From assembly GCA_964020085.1 (NCBI GenBank), contig OZ026607.1:1372603-1436602 (forward strand): a stretch of 64,000 bases of DNA. The letters run 5' to 3'. Positions within the stretch are counted from its first letter, which is position 1, and each line of letters opens with the position of its first letter. The notes under the pieces were generated by a model, which worked only from the letters and a program-made list of their open reading frames with translations, ran no database searches and had not been told where the DNA came from. Position numbers and translations under genes: made by a program. The stretch comes from Micromussa lordhowensis (taxonomy: Eukaryota; Cnidaria; Anthozoa; Scleractinia; Lobophylliidae). Positions 25,501-36,244 of this stretch are shown in pieces.

Positions 25501-26115
25501 GCGAGCGTCTCAGGCAAAGAACTGTGGGAATGCACGCGACAACATGTGGAGGAACGAAAGATTTACTTTGACAAGCGAATGTCTCAGGTTCAAAGCATCG
25601 CCAGACGTTACACGATAAAGCACTCACAATCCATGCGAAGGAGAGCCAAAGAGAAGGCGGCCGTTCCTCGCAGAAGCACCATGGCTTCTTCGGCGGCAAA
25701 CGAAGCTATGAAGCAGGAATTCGTTTTGAAACGCAGTGCAGAGGAGGAGTGTAGGAGGGAACTCTTCCGACAAGAAGAAGTGTTTGTGGAAGAAGAAGGA
25801 AATCAGGAAGAAAGTGAGTTTACAAAAGATGAAGTTGACGACTCTGTTGATGGGAAATATGTCCATCGAGGAGAAGCCTCTGAATCTGAGGAAAAGCAAC
25901 AGCTTAAAGATGATGAAAGTACAAGCCGTGGCTCTGGTGTAGTATCTGTTGAGGGGATTATGATATTAGAGAGAAAGCAGGAACAGCATGGTGAATTCAA
26001 GGACCAACAGCAAGCGGCAAGTGAGGACAATCATCATCAAGTTGAATTAAAAGATAAAGGAAAGCGAGTGAAGAGAGTCTCTCTAATGGATGTCACAGAT
26101 GTCCTGGATGTGTAG
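10437..26115 (+). CDS. Gene A: Notum-like esterase fused to ABCG half-transporter (17 exons, 1548 aa)
   Basis: Exons: 10437-11527, 12126-12480, 14225-14324, 14598-15133, 15774-15977, 16917-16985, 17618-17690, 18202-18347, 18781-18904, 19030-19183, 19750-19871, 20426-20553, 21571-21696, 22925-23121, 24257-24440, 24683-24771, 25167-26115. All introns are GT..AG and the total is 4647 nt in one frame. Order of parts: signal peptide 1-21; Notum domain to about 420; membrane anchor about 433-452; acidic linker; ABC ATPase with Walker A 671-679, Q-loop Q720, LSGGQ 781-785, Walker B 801-806 and switch H838; six-helix ABC2 membrane domain about 975-1232; charged tail 1233-1548. The predicted topology puts the esterase outside and the ATPase in the cytosol. 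ABCG half transporters normally dimerise and move lipids or sterols, while Notum removes acyl groups from proteins. The joint role and substrate are unknown. Confidence 0.9.
12126..12480 (+). CDS. Gene A exon 2: end of Notum domain plus membrane anchor
   Basis: The exon joins in phase 2 to exon 1. Residues 405-418 read [14 protein letters not shown], matching the C-terminal Cys cluster of Notum (VDSC..HCNPSCP type), so the whole Notum ectodomain is present, not just a fragment. A 20-residue hydrophobic helix follows (about 433-452, [20 protein letters not shown]). A positively charged flank (KRQTR) after it supports an outside-to-inside orientation. Confidence 0.9.
12598..12745. mobile_element. 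Foldback MITE in gene A intron 2
   Basis: gttgttcgaaaggtggataa and its inverted partner near 12700-12745 frame the subrepeats gataacgctatccaccgg and cgctggatagcgatttatc. It is non-coding. Confidence 0.8.
14598..15133 (+). CDS. Gene A exon 4: acidic linker and Walker A
   Basis: A Ser/Asp/Glu-rich linker of about 130 residues with no recognisable fold is followed by [20 protein letters not shown] and the Walker A loop GPSGCGKTT (Lys677). This is the N-terminal start of an ABCG-type ATPase. The linker differs strongly from that of gene B while the ATPase part aligns well. Confidence 0.92.
15774..15977 (+). CDS. Gene A exon 5: Q-loop segment of ABC ATPase
   Basis: Sixty-eight codons, phase 0 at both ends. 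The Q-loop reads [20 protein letters not shown]; the ELTVRxNL part is typical of ABCG, but the residues after Gln are not the usual acidic ones. Positions 15810-15901 are base-for-base identical to gene B 39114-39205. Confidence 0.92.
16917..16985 (+). CDS. Gene A exon 6: ABC signature LSGGQ
   Basis: Twenty-three codons ending in GLGLSGGQ immediately before a gtaagt donor. ABCG proteins usually have VSGGE; the Gln form is more like other ABC classes. The intron after Gln is absent in gene B. Confidence 0.9.
17275..17385. mobile_element. Foldback MITE in gene A intron 6
   Basis: cacttaatgtgtggtcccga and tcggagggaccatacattaagtg-type ends are inverted, with gaaaac blocks inside. It is non-coding. 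Confidence 0.75.
17618..17690 (+). CDS. Gene A exon 7: Walker B
   Basis: Starts at [11 protein letters not shown], directly after the signature, and ends in VLFLDEPTS with the Gly split by the intron. It contains the catalytic Glu of Walker B. Intron phase 1 matches gene B. Confidence 0.92.
18202..18347 (+). CDS. Gene A exon 8: D-loop and H-loop
   Basis: Encodes [14 protein letters not shown] (D-loop) and [12 protein letters not shown], with the switch His838, in the ABCG-typical THQP context. All ATPase motifs are thus present and unbroken. Confidence 0.92.
19750..23121 (+). CDS. Gene A exons 11-14: ABC2 membrane domain, helices 1-5
   Basis: Exons 19750-19871, 20426-20553, 21571-21696 and 22925-23121. 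They encode [19 protein letters not shown] (TM1), [18 protein letters not shown] (TM2), [18 protein letters not shown] (TM3), [20 protein letters not shown] (TM4) and [13 protein letters not shown] (TM5). The order and spacing are those of an ABCG membrane domain. The span includes introns with an inverted-repeat element at 21780-21968. Confidence 0.88.
19976..20182. mobile_element. MITE family copy (ggagct..gtcacgg ends)
   Basis: It starts aaaggagctttgtcacggtt and ends accgtgactgagccccttt, an inverted pair. It contains gaagttcgtcgtttgtaat and ctatcttagtaaactgcc. Related copies occur at 39783-39975 (inverted) and 61936-62118, with fragments at about 45235-45315 and 46500-46570. Confidence 0.8.
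21780..21968. mobile_element. Foldback MITE in gene A
   Basis: atagaccactttcataaatg and tttatgaaaagggtctata ends are inverted, and attagccttactaacctc recurs as its complement. It lies just downstream of exon 13. Confidence 0.85.
22108..22264. repeat. Inverted repeat pair
   Basis: agatcatattctcttgtttg near 22110 is matched in reverse near 22240-22262 (gacaagagaatatgatct). The interior is non-coding. It is likely MITE debris. Confidence 0.65.
22495..22538 (+). repeat. Poly-C run followed by (AC)n
   Basis: About 20 C are followed directly by an AC dinucleotide run of about 22 bp. Such tracts are prone to assembly and length error. Confidence 0.9.
24257..24771 (+). CDS. Gene A exons 15-16: extracellular loop 3 and TM6
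   Basis: Exons 24257-24440 and 24683-24771. The first encodes [20 protein letters not shown], the conserved re-entrant region of ABCG proteins, then a Cys-containing external loop. The second encodes the last helix, [18 protein letters not shown]. Gene B has identical exon lengths (184 and 89). Confidence 0.9.
25167..26115 (+). CDS. Gene A exon 17: long charged C-terminal tail
   Basis: A 316-codon terminal exon ending in TAG. The product is rich in Glu, Arg, Lys and Gln with no domain I recognise. It contains a short block, [10 protein letters not shown] then GFHSVK, also found in gene B ([11 protein letters not shown] then GLHTIK). ABCG proteins normally end right after TM6, so this cytosolic extension is unusual. 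Confidence 0.88.
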
Positions 26116-26151
26116 CTGGAGCACAAAGTCATTCTTGTTCAGTATTTTAGA

Positions 26152-26842
26152 GCTTCCACAGACCAGACACTTAGTTTAATAATTCGGTTTTAATAATCCC
26201 TGCTCGATCTCTACTTGTAATAGAGACCCGGCAAAGTTTTCCATAGTTTCAGTTTCAGGAACACGATGAATCCACCACATAGGGGGTTGGCCTTCGCAGC
26301 TTCTCTAGAGCTCCGTTTGCCGCCCCGTTTCATAGTTCCAGTCAGGCCTTCACGGTTACCGTGTGGCCCTGAAGAATAAAGCTTCCCCACCGTACTCTTC
26401 ACCCTGGCTGGCGATCCCCAACTTTAGGACATTGCCCAGAGTGCACGACGGGGACATGGAGGTGGACTTTACACAGACACTTAGTTGAAGACAGCTATTT
26501 GTTGTCGACAACTGAAATGTTATCGATAATTAATTGTGTCCGATGCGAGCATTGCACACATTGGAGTGTTAGTTGTCGATGCCTAATAAGTCAGGCCAGC
26601 GAGATATTGGGAATTAACGTTCACTACGCTTGCTCAGAACACAATACGCATGCTCAAATGTGTGTCATGTTTCGATAGTTGTGGAAAACTAAACCAATGA
26701 TTCCCACACGCGGGAAAACGGTCAAAACGTAGTTGTCGACAGCTAAAACTTTAGCATTTAGTTGTCGACAACTCATCTTACACACTACGTTTTTTAGTTG
26801 TCGATAACAACTAGTTGTCTACAGCTAAGTGTCTGGTCTGTA
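26152..26842. mobile_element. TIR element interrupted by an insertion
   Basis: The right end reads agctaagtgtctggtctgta in reverse of a left end present twice, at about 26158 (cagaccagacacttagt) and at about 26475 (cagacacttagttgaagaca). ttgtcgacaact blocks are inverted inside. The doubled left end suggests insertion of about 300 bp into an older element. Confidence 0.55.
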
Positions 26843-26849
26843 GAGGCCC

Positions 26850-27796
26850 TTAAACACGGAGCGATCCTATATAACGAGGCTGAGGTGTTCAGCCTGTCAA
26901 TCACCAATCCCAATGGACGGCCAATGCTCCCATTTGATTGGCTTATTCACTCAAGTCTAATTTTAGCGAGTTGCCACAGGATTCTGTTTTTCTGCCAGTT
27001 TTCTGCGGTTGAGAAATAAATTTGAACGCTAAAATTCGTCAAAAAAAAAAATACAAACAGACTGCGAAGGTAATATATTTTATCTACGGTAATGTGGTTA
27101 TTCTTCAGCCAGTTATCTAAAAGAGTTTCCGTAACGTCAACATTAGCTGCTGTTGTACTCTTGCAGCTAAAATTCAGTCGACCTTTTGCGAACGTAATTA
27201 GTTGTTTTGCCTCAAGTCTTCCATTTCCTTTCTAACGTCAATATTCAGGCGAAATCTCACTTTGCCATTGTCTCTTGGTAGTACTTGTTGTTTCCAATTT
27301 CTTTGCTCTGAATATGGAACAGTTTGGGGAATAACTCAGTGTTGTTTAATTTGCATTTTGTTTGCACCATCATAAGCTAATAAACCTGAATAATTGTTAT
27401 ATATCCCACCGAAATTCGTCTGTGTTCACAGGCTAACCAAAGTCACCTCTCACGAGATTTTGTTTCGTTCTCAGCATGCTGAGATAAATGGAAACAGATA
27501 GCTCACAGGCATCAGCTTTGTTATTATAGTTTGCGGCGAAATTTGAATGTTCCACGTGCAGCGACGACGAAGATAATTCATCGTTTTCTGTCTTCCAAAG
27601 CCATCATCTAAAGTGTCAATATAAGTTATATTTTCACTGTATGACTCCGTTGGTTTGACGAAAAAAAACCCGCTATTTCTCCACGACTTCTATGTTATGC
27701 GACCGTTACTCCGGCTTTCCACCATTGCATAGAAAAGCCAACAAAGTGCTTCAAGGGGGCGTGTCCTTGCCTTTTATAGGATCGCTCCGTGTTTAA
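26850..27796. mobile_element. Non-autonomous element with TTAA ends (piggyBac-like)
   Basis: TTAAacacggagcgatccta at 26850 is matched by taggatcgctccgtgtTTAA ending at 27796. TIRs are about 18 bp next to TTAA at both sides, the target-site duplication typical of piggyBac elements. There is no transposase ORF inside, so it is non-autonomous. Confidence 0.75.
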
Positions 27797-27836
27797 GGTA
27801 TGAATTGGTAACTTTTTTGCAGCGTCATGGGGAAAG

Positions 27837-28300
27837 TACCGTCACTTGCAACTACCTGTCCACACACGTGACAAAAACATGTTCTGCTGGCCAATCAAAA
27901 TTCAAAGTTTTGACAATCAAACTTCGAAGTTTACCCGTCCACTTGGGAACTTTTCGGCGCCACTTACGCAAATGGTCGTAGCTGATTTATCTACCGTTTG
28001 GCAACTGAAGACATGGCGTTTACAATAAATAAGTTAGACAGAAATTTCAAGCAAGGTGGTCCGACAGAGATTCCTCTATTGATCTCCTATCGTTCATTGT
28101 AAGGTTCAATACTGCAAAAGACAAAATGCCTGTACGCGTTGCTGACTTTGCTTCACTTCAAGTGTTTGCGTAAGTGGCGCCAAAACGTTCCCAAGTGGGC
28201 TGGTAAACTATGAAGTTTGGCTGTGAAAACTTTGAATTTTGATTGGCCAGCAGAACATGCTTCTGTTACGCGTGTGGACAAGTAGTTGCAAGCGACGGTA
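27837..28300. mobile_element. Foldback element, about 140-bp arms
   Basis: taccgtcacttgcaactac at the left is reversed at the right (gtagttgcaagcgacggta). Both arms carry ttctgctggccaatcaaaat, gaagttt and cacttgggaac blocks. The interior is non-coding. Confidence 0.85.
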
Positions 28301-31300
28301 TTGAAATCCATGGCATGATTAGTGCAACTGAATTTAACAGGTAGTGCATTTATGCCTCGTAATCAGTGTTATGATAACTGATTGTATCGTGCATAAAACA
28401 CTTTATGACATGAATCTTGTGGCGTATATGTCATGATATTGGCGAGTTCACTGGTCGAATATTGTAATGTAAAGAGCATACCTAGCTATTTAAGTTTGCT
28501 TCGTAATAATAATAGTAATAAATATATATTTTTTGTAATATCTCTCCCTCAAGGTTCTTGTGCCAGGCTCTGCATTAGAGGTTTCCTCAAAAAGAAGGGT
28601 TTTTTTCCTGACGGGGTAGCAGGAACGTGGCTACATCTCGACATCTAGTTCTATTAGTATAACCGATAGCGTTCGTTTACAAACAAGTTAGTTTATATTG
28701 GTTTAGTGACGTTTAGTGAGGTTCTTACCAATAAACGGCAAAGTGATGGGCGAGTGTCGCTGGGTATTCCAGAAAAAAATTTGGGCGGGGTATGTGGCCC
28801 GCTTCACAAAACCCTTACCCAGTTTAAGACCAAAATCTACGATTTTCCCTACCCTATTCATGACCTGACCAAACATTCGATACCCAAGTTAAGACTTGAC
28901 CCTTAAATCAACGCCCCGTTTCAGACCTGTGGTATAATTAGTTCCCTAGTTCAGACCAACGTGAAAGGAAATGCTTTTTATGGTTTAATTAAGTAGGATA
29001 GCTTCTTCTAAAGACAAACACAATTCAAGACTATTGTGCAAAACCCATACCCTATTTGAGACAACAATGGCCAAAATCGATACCCTATTTCTGACCAGAA
29101 CGGCTAAAATCCATATCCCTTAAGGCCGCACATTTAGATAGCCCACATAAGGTAGCATCCTTCCCCTCCAGTGTAGCAGCCAGATAACAGTGACAAATTG
29201 CGAGTGTGAGTTATTGTCTATCACTGCGGATAAGTTAATCAGTCAAAACTAGTTTTGTCCGATGAATGACTGGTAACCTTATATCTATTGCTGTACGTAA
29301 TTACCTTTATAAGTACCTTTATAAGTACCTTTATAAACTATTCAGTGTCAAAGGAGCTTGCTTTGAGTTTAAAGGCAGGTTATTCGTGATGTTTAGATTT
29401 TACCATCGCCGGTTGTTTCACTTTACAATTCTTTTATGTTCTCTTCCCAAGTTCCCTTATGACAGACAATTGTTACGCCCGGCGTTGTTCAGAATGGCAT
29501 AGATGGTCCGGCAATCCCATTAAAATGTAACGCGAGAAGTAACACTTGCACCTAGCAGTACACTACAGTGAAGGCAAAAGACGAATTAGGAATAACAAGT
29601 AAGAAATGGATGGTGTTCTTTCAAACGCTAATTTTGTGGCTCACTGGAAAGCTGCGACACTCATAGCCTGCGGACATTGCTGCCTTCTGCCTGTTTTGTG
29701 GGTTCGGAAATCCGTCAGCTTTCTCTGTTCATAATCAGTAGCACTTGATACTATCTAAGTGGTTCTTCCTTATGAGCTATTTGTTGCGGACTCACTCGGC
29801 TGCGCCTCGTGAGTCCACAACATTTTGACCACTGTGATGACGGGTATCGTTGTCGATAAGAGTACATACCACGCTAAACTACATTCGATTTGTTAATTGG
29901 CCGTATTAACGGGGTAGGATAAAATTTCTAGTCTGGTGAACAGATATATCACAGTTGCGCTTCTAAACAACTGTTCTTTAATAAGCATCCGGAGTGCAGA
30001 TATAATTTTTAAAAAAATTTAAAGATGAACATAACTGGCTCGAGTGGCCGTCTTAATGGGCTAAAATTATAAAGAGTTATACAGGTTTTGATTTTAGAGT
30101 GGGCGTTTCGAGTGGACGGAAAAAAGTGGGTGTAATAACGAGGTGACCATAAGGCGGGGTTCCATTGTATCTGATTTGAGTCAGGTCTAACCTGCGATGA
30201 GGCGCTTTTTGTTTTGTTTTGTTTTGGAAACGGGAAAAGGGAAAAAAAAGAGCGCCGGATACGGAGTTCTTCAACCAGCCGCCAGCCGCCCACTAACCTC
30301 CCCGCGTCTGAGTATTGGGAAGGACGCTATGATCGCAAGGTAAGTCAGCTGGTCTGAAATAGAGTATTGCGGTCTTGAAACAGGATAAGGGCGGAAAGAT
30401 TGAAGGCCACACACCCGTAAAGCTTTCCGGGGATTACCTTTTCATCGGGGATAACTGGGACATAAATTATGTCGCCAGAAACTTATTACGTTCGTCACCA
30501 CCCAGATTATGGCGTAAAGCGCAGTACCCTGAGGACTACTACATGAATTGGTCGAGGATGCTCGTCAGAAAATTAAACCCTGGGATACCAATTAAAACAG
30601 AAATGACAGCATTTTCCATTATTATTTCTTCGAGTGCACCCTACTAAATGATACTGCGATTCCCAAAGTTAAAAAACGGCATTTACCGCATAACGTTCTA
30701 CGTAACCTTTTGTTATAAACAGCGCTCCAAGCTGCGACTGTTTTGGTCGCCATGCGGCGAGTGAAAATAATTTGGCGACTAAGTCGGCAATTTGGCGACT
30801 GATGCAGTAGAAAAGGCTGAATGTGATTGTTCATCAACAGGGTTTTTTCCAATATAATCACTAAGCCAAACAATGCTTGTCATTCTAACCTGTTTCTTTT
30901 TTCTTTTATTTACTTTCCTTGAAGGTAAATAAGACTGTTCAGCAAGAAAGACTGTTGAAAACGAAAAACTTCAATGTGGGCTCGTTCTGGTCAGCGGTAC
31001 TAACACCATGTAAAGTGGCACAAAGTGTCCTTCTTTGAAAACGATTTGATTTTGGCGAGACCATTTTACAGAGGGAGGTCGCCAAAAGGCGACTTCTGAA
31101 AATCTTGAGCTTGGAGCTCTGAATTAAAGCTGAATAACTTTTATAGAATTTAGTATTTTTGGTTTGTGATCATCAATTGTTTATCATTTTGTGGCCACCA
31201 CGTTAGTCTGATGATTCTAGGGCCTTTCTGCCCACACAGAGCGTCTTATCACATCAAATTGTTTATGTTCAGTCAGTTTATCGAGAGTACTTAAGCTCCG

Positions 31301-33118
31301 AACAATACCCCATCGATGGTCATGTTTGGGTTCGTCTAATGGGCTTGGTCTGGATCTCCAACAAATATCCTGTTTAGGTTCTTGTTCACTAAACTTTGGT
31401 TGTTTCAAGACCTTTGTAGTTCGCCGGCTCTGAAAGTCGCGTGAAAGTGTTTGGGTTAGCATTCTGAAACGATGTGTGATCATCCAAGGTCAGTTTGGCA
31501 GTGCGTGGCCTGGCATTTACGAACGTCTCCATTGGCTAAGTTCGATTAGATGAAGATTGTGTTAGACAGAAGTCAATCCAAGAAATAAAAGGCAAAATAC
31601 CAGATTCCTCGTACCTCCTGGCTTCAACAGTAGCAAACCAACACTTTTGCACAGGCTACTCTACTAACTATGCTCTCAGGAATGTAGATTCATCCTCCAC
31701 GAAAAACACCCACGAAACGCGCGCGGAAACATTATCAACGAAAGAACTAGTTACCGTGTCCAAAACAACTTGAGGAAGATTACCTTAATAATGCCGGATT
31801 ATCTGTGTTATCCTTCATCTTGTCTTGCATGATCTTGCCGTTTCTCGCTCGCTTTCAATGCATTAAATTTCACTGCTGGTTTGTCTTTTCACATTTACAG
31901 TACGGTTTGTGAGCAGCAGTTACTATCTTTGACCACAAAATTCGGCAAGATTTCGACTCCCAAAATATTTTTCACTCGGTTGAACGGCCGGAGCGTACGT
32001 GATCCAACGCTAGGAGTTCACATTACGAACAACCGAGATGATTAAAAAGACGAAAATAAACGGCATTTTAATTATGTCATTCACTCACTCGATGATCACT
32101 CGTACCGTGAACGTGATCTAACATATGAACAATTCTAAATGCGAGGGATCTTATCACTTGCTATCACTAGAAAAATAACGTTTTGCAATCGTGTGTTGTT
32201 GTTTTTCTAAGAAGTCGAATGAGGGCAGAATAAAAGGCTAGGGAAACCGTAGCTGGAGGAACAGTGTTTTTGTCTCACACCCCTTGAGTGCTTTGTAGCA
32301 GGACAAAGAACGATTAAAACTGTTTTACTTGCTGAGTAACACAGTAACTGACGCGCCAGAGTGAAACTTAATTCAAAGACTCGCCATTATATAATAGCCC
32401 CAGGAGCTTCGTTGGAAGTGAAGAGAGCATAAATTTAAGGGGTCATTGCTGACGCCACTGTTTACATGTTCCTTTTCCTTTCCTCTAACGAGTTTGCGCA
32501 ATGAAGGCATCGCATCATGCTTACAATACGCCGGAATTGACGTATAAAATTTAAAACGCTTTTGAAAGTTAACTAACTAATTAACTTAATCAGTTTAAGG
32601 AGAAATTGTTTTTCGTCGCTCAAGTATTAAAATACAACGAGTTCAAGTTCCTTGGGATAGATAACCGTTCAATGTCCTTTCAATATTCAAAACTTACATT
32701 TTTTTGGCTTGATCCCAAAACTACGTCACTTATGCTAATGCAGTAATAAATAAAATACAGTGTATTGTTCACAAAAAGTACCCAATATTAAGAAATAAAG
32801 CACTTGGTGTGGGTGACTCGACACAATTTCGTCGCTTCCTAATTCACCTCAGCAGATCAAAGCGCGATTAAGGGTTGTATTGTCTGTATTGGTACTAATA
32901 TTATTATTAATAATATCCCTGTAGATGTGACCCACATAAGAGAGAGCATTAGTTGTACACGTAACAAATAAGAACAATTAATGTATGTATTGAAAAATAT
33001 ATACTGCGCGAAAGCTGATTTGACAAATATTCCACAGACCATGCACCCAAGCGTGACGTGGATTGTAAGCTCTAAGTTCAAAGGCCTCGGGGGAAAACTT
33101 GTGTAAACAACGTGGCTG

Positions 33119-34221
33119 ATGGCACGAGAGACTATATACCGTTTTCTAGTCTTCTTCCTCTATTTCATCTCCACAACGAAGACATCGAATGAATTACAGA
33201 AAAGATACATCAGTGATACCGACGCAATCTGCAATGATAATACAAGAGCCACATTCTATATTGGACCTCAATCAAAACAGAAATGGATAGTGTTCTTTGA
33301 AAGCGGTGGTTTCTGCGCTTCGCCGGCACACTGCAACGAACGTTATCGTAATCAGAATTCAGCCATGTTTATGACATCAAATGGCTTGCCTGATAAAGTT
33401 ACTGGTAAAGATTTGTTGTCTGCATCGAAAGACCAGAACCCTACATTCTCTGACTACACTCGTGTCCTTGTACCGTATTGTAGCAGTGACTTATGGCTCG
33501 GATTAAAAACAAATCCGAAAAAACCTTTCCATTTTGTCGACGATTCGTCAGTAGATAACTTCAGTTTTAGAGGACAGACAATTTTTCGGTCTGTTTTCCA
33601 AGACCTGCTGCAACAATATAACTTGAGCGACGCTAAAGAAATAATTCTTGCTGGAAGCAGCGCCGGTGGAATCGGAGTTCTGAATCACGCAAATTGGGTC
33701 TTAAATCAAATTGTTAAATCACGTGGTTTAAACGCTAAACTCTTTACAATCGTTGATTCAGGATGGTTTATCGACTTCCAGAGTAGTTTAAGAGCCCAAG
33801 TGAATCCCGAATTTTTATCGTTTGCGAATATTTCATTGCGTGCTTGCATTGATTTTTCGCATGGTCACACTTGTTGTCCTTCAGCTTCATGCCTGATATC
33901 GCGGGGGTATTATCCCTCGAGTGTTCCGTTACTGCTTATTTCCAGCATGTTCGATTCTTTCATGCTTAGAGGCATTTTCGAAACACTTCAAAAGGAAGGA
34001 AAGACAGCAGAAGACAACTATGGAGATTTTTTATCTGTTGTAAATATGTATGGTGGTGAACTGAATGGATCTATTACCTCAACGGAAAACGAAGCTTCGA
34101 ATGTGAGTTTTTTCGTCCCCGCCTGTTTTCAACACGTTTATCTTGTTACGTCAAGCTTGTGGGAAGAGGATGGTGTCTTACCACCTTCCTTTCAAATTTC
34201 AGTAGGATCTGCGTTGTTCAG
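33119..34221 (+). CDS. Gene B exon 1: signal peptide and most of the Notum-like domain
   Basis: ATG at 33119, then a hydrophobic signal peptide. Motifs: AICNDNTR near 37, FFESGGFC near 59, [11 protein letters not shown] (118-128), [10 protein letters not shown] with nucleophile Ser181, VDSGWFIDF near 212, Asp279 in SSMFDSFML, and His339 in PACFQH. The DSGWF motif is the usual Notum form, which gene A has altered to DSAWF. Confidence 0.9.
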
Positions 34222-35953
34222 GTAAGTCAATGACCGCTGATGTAGACGTTACAAATGACCTCTCTAAGCCACTACTTGACTCTGTTCCGTCTGCCCAAGT
34301 TTTCAATGAACGAATTGAGCGTTTTAACTCACAAGCCCTACAGCCATTAAAAAAACTTAATGGCACAAAAGGAATTGTTTACATAAGAAAATGGACTGTT
34401 TACAGTCCTTGCTTTCTCGTATTTTTATTCAATAGATGGTTGAACGCGCAGAGAGAATCGCGAGAGAACTGGACGCCAGCGCAAAGAATTGACCGGGTAC
34501 GGGGTGGGGACCGAGATAAAAACCCCACCCCCATCCCCGCGTGCTTTCACGTACGTGATTGAGAGGCTCTAAACAGTCTGAATATTTGAAGTGCCAACCG
34601 TGGCCGCCGTTTCATTGTTTTGGCTTGAGGTCATAGTCAGACTCCATAGTCACTCCAAAAACACTCCATAGTCAGCCAGGTGGAGCTGTGTTGACTATCG
34701 GTCACTGGAGTTCTTTAGTTTATTTAGTACATACAAGGAAGAACAGTTTTTCTTTCAAGGGCAACTATCAGCAAAAGGACAACATCAGATTGAAATTTTA
34801 AAATTTTAAAATTATGATATTAGTGCTTGTTGATCGATGGCATCCAATGTCGTGCTTTAAAATGCCCCTGACTTGAAGGAAGTCAATTTGTCATGCATTT
34901 AACTTGAAGCTGAACAATATCCAAAATGATAGGTTTTTAACTGATGCCTTCACAAGTCTATAATCAAAAAGTGTTCGCTTTTATGAGTGGCGGTGACTGA
35001 ACTGTACCTCAGTTTATAGAACATTTCCACTTGATACTTCCAGGTATACTCCATAAAGGCCTTCCATGGGGAATAGCCGTGTAACCATCTCGCATCCTTT
35101 TGTGTAGCGATGTCGCCTAACTAGCGGAAGTAAATGTCGCTGTCGTTTTTCTGCATGTCGCTGTCGCGACAGCGAGTTTATTCAGTGGAAAAGCACACAA
35201 GTTTCTGACATTTACAGACTTAACAAGAGAATACAATTGCTAATTTTGCATTAACTGCAGAAATTCTCGCGCGCTCATTGGCTATTTGTCATTGTCAGCA
35301 AGCGGACAGACACATGGATTTATGACACAACGAGCGCCGAGAGCGGACAATTTGATGATTTGTTATTGTAAAAAACAAATTAAAGTCAGTTTTTCATGCG
35401 TCTGTCCTGTTATTGACAATGATATTTCGTCATAACATTGTCAAAGTAGATGGGGATGAAGGTTTGCTCTTCGCTAAAAATTATGGGTAAATACTAGTGG
35501 GTCGCCATCTTTTGAAGGATTGTTTACAACCTGTAACGAAAACTCTTTTCAACAGGAATAAAGTGAAGAGCGGGACCTGGGAATCAACACAAATCGTAAC
35601 GGGAGTTATTAGCACCAGCATCCGGGATTTTATAGCCACATGGAAAAAATCACCAGCCACTCAAATGAGACTGACGGACAGCTGCATTGGAGCCCAGTGC
35701 AATCCTACATGTCCCCGCCAATTGTTGTTTACAGAACCTGCGGTGACCTGGGGAGAGACTGTTCAAGCTATCATAATTGTATTGTCGCTGGCTGTCACTG
35801 TCACGTGCGTTGGGTTAAAGTCCATATTCATGCTGTATCAGTATTACTTGGCAAGGAAACAAAAGCAGTATTTGAATGACTCTGAAATTTTCTTTACACA
35901 AAGAGAGGTAAACAAAAATTCCCTAGTATGGTTCCAGCAAGCTAGATTACTAA

Positions 35954-35987
<34 letters not shown>

Positions 35988-36132
35988 GAGAGTTTTCATT
36001 GGCTTAGCCATCATGGTATATGAGCCATTATACCATGATCTACAAAGATGGCGAGCGTATGCGTGATTTTTTGGGCCTTTTTGATTTTATTGTAGCCTAG
36101 TTTTCTATTTTTAGGAGGCGTTTTTAAAAAAA

Positions 36133-36169
<37 letters not shown>

Positions 36170-36170
36170 T

Positions 36171-36203
<33 letters not shown>

Positions 36204-36210
36204 ATCTATT

Positions 36211-36244
<34 letters not shown>

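Larger units (their letters stand above)
26116..33118. other. Intergenic region between genes A and B
   Basis: Seven kb with no supportable gene. It holds the elements listed at 26152, 26850 and 27837, a gtacctttataa triple repeat near 29300-29336, and degenerate ccctatttcagacc-type repeat text at about 28790-29130. An in-frame minus ORF at 31217-31483 has protein-like composition but no recognisable family. The gene B promoter should lie in the last kilobase. Confidence 0.55.

Noticed and set aside
30375..30647. 90-codon plus ORF in the A-B spacer
   Set aside because: No recognisable family, no splice partners, and neighbouring ORFs in other frames are equally long.
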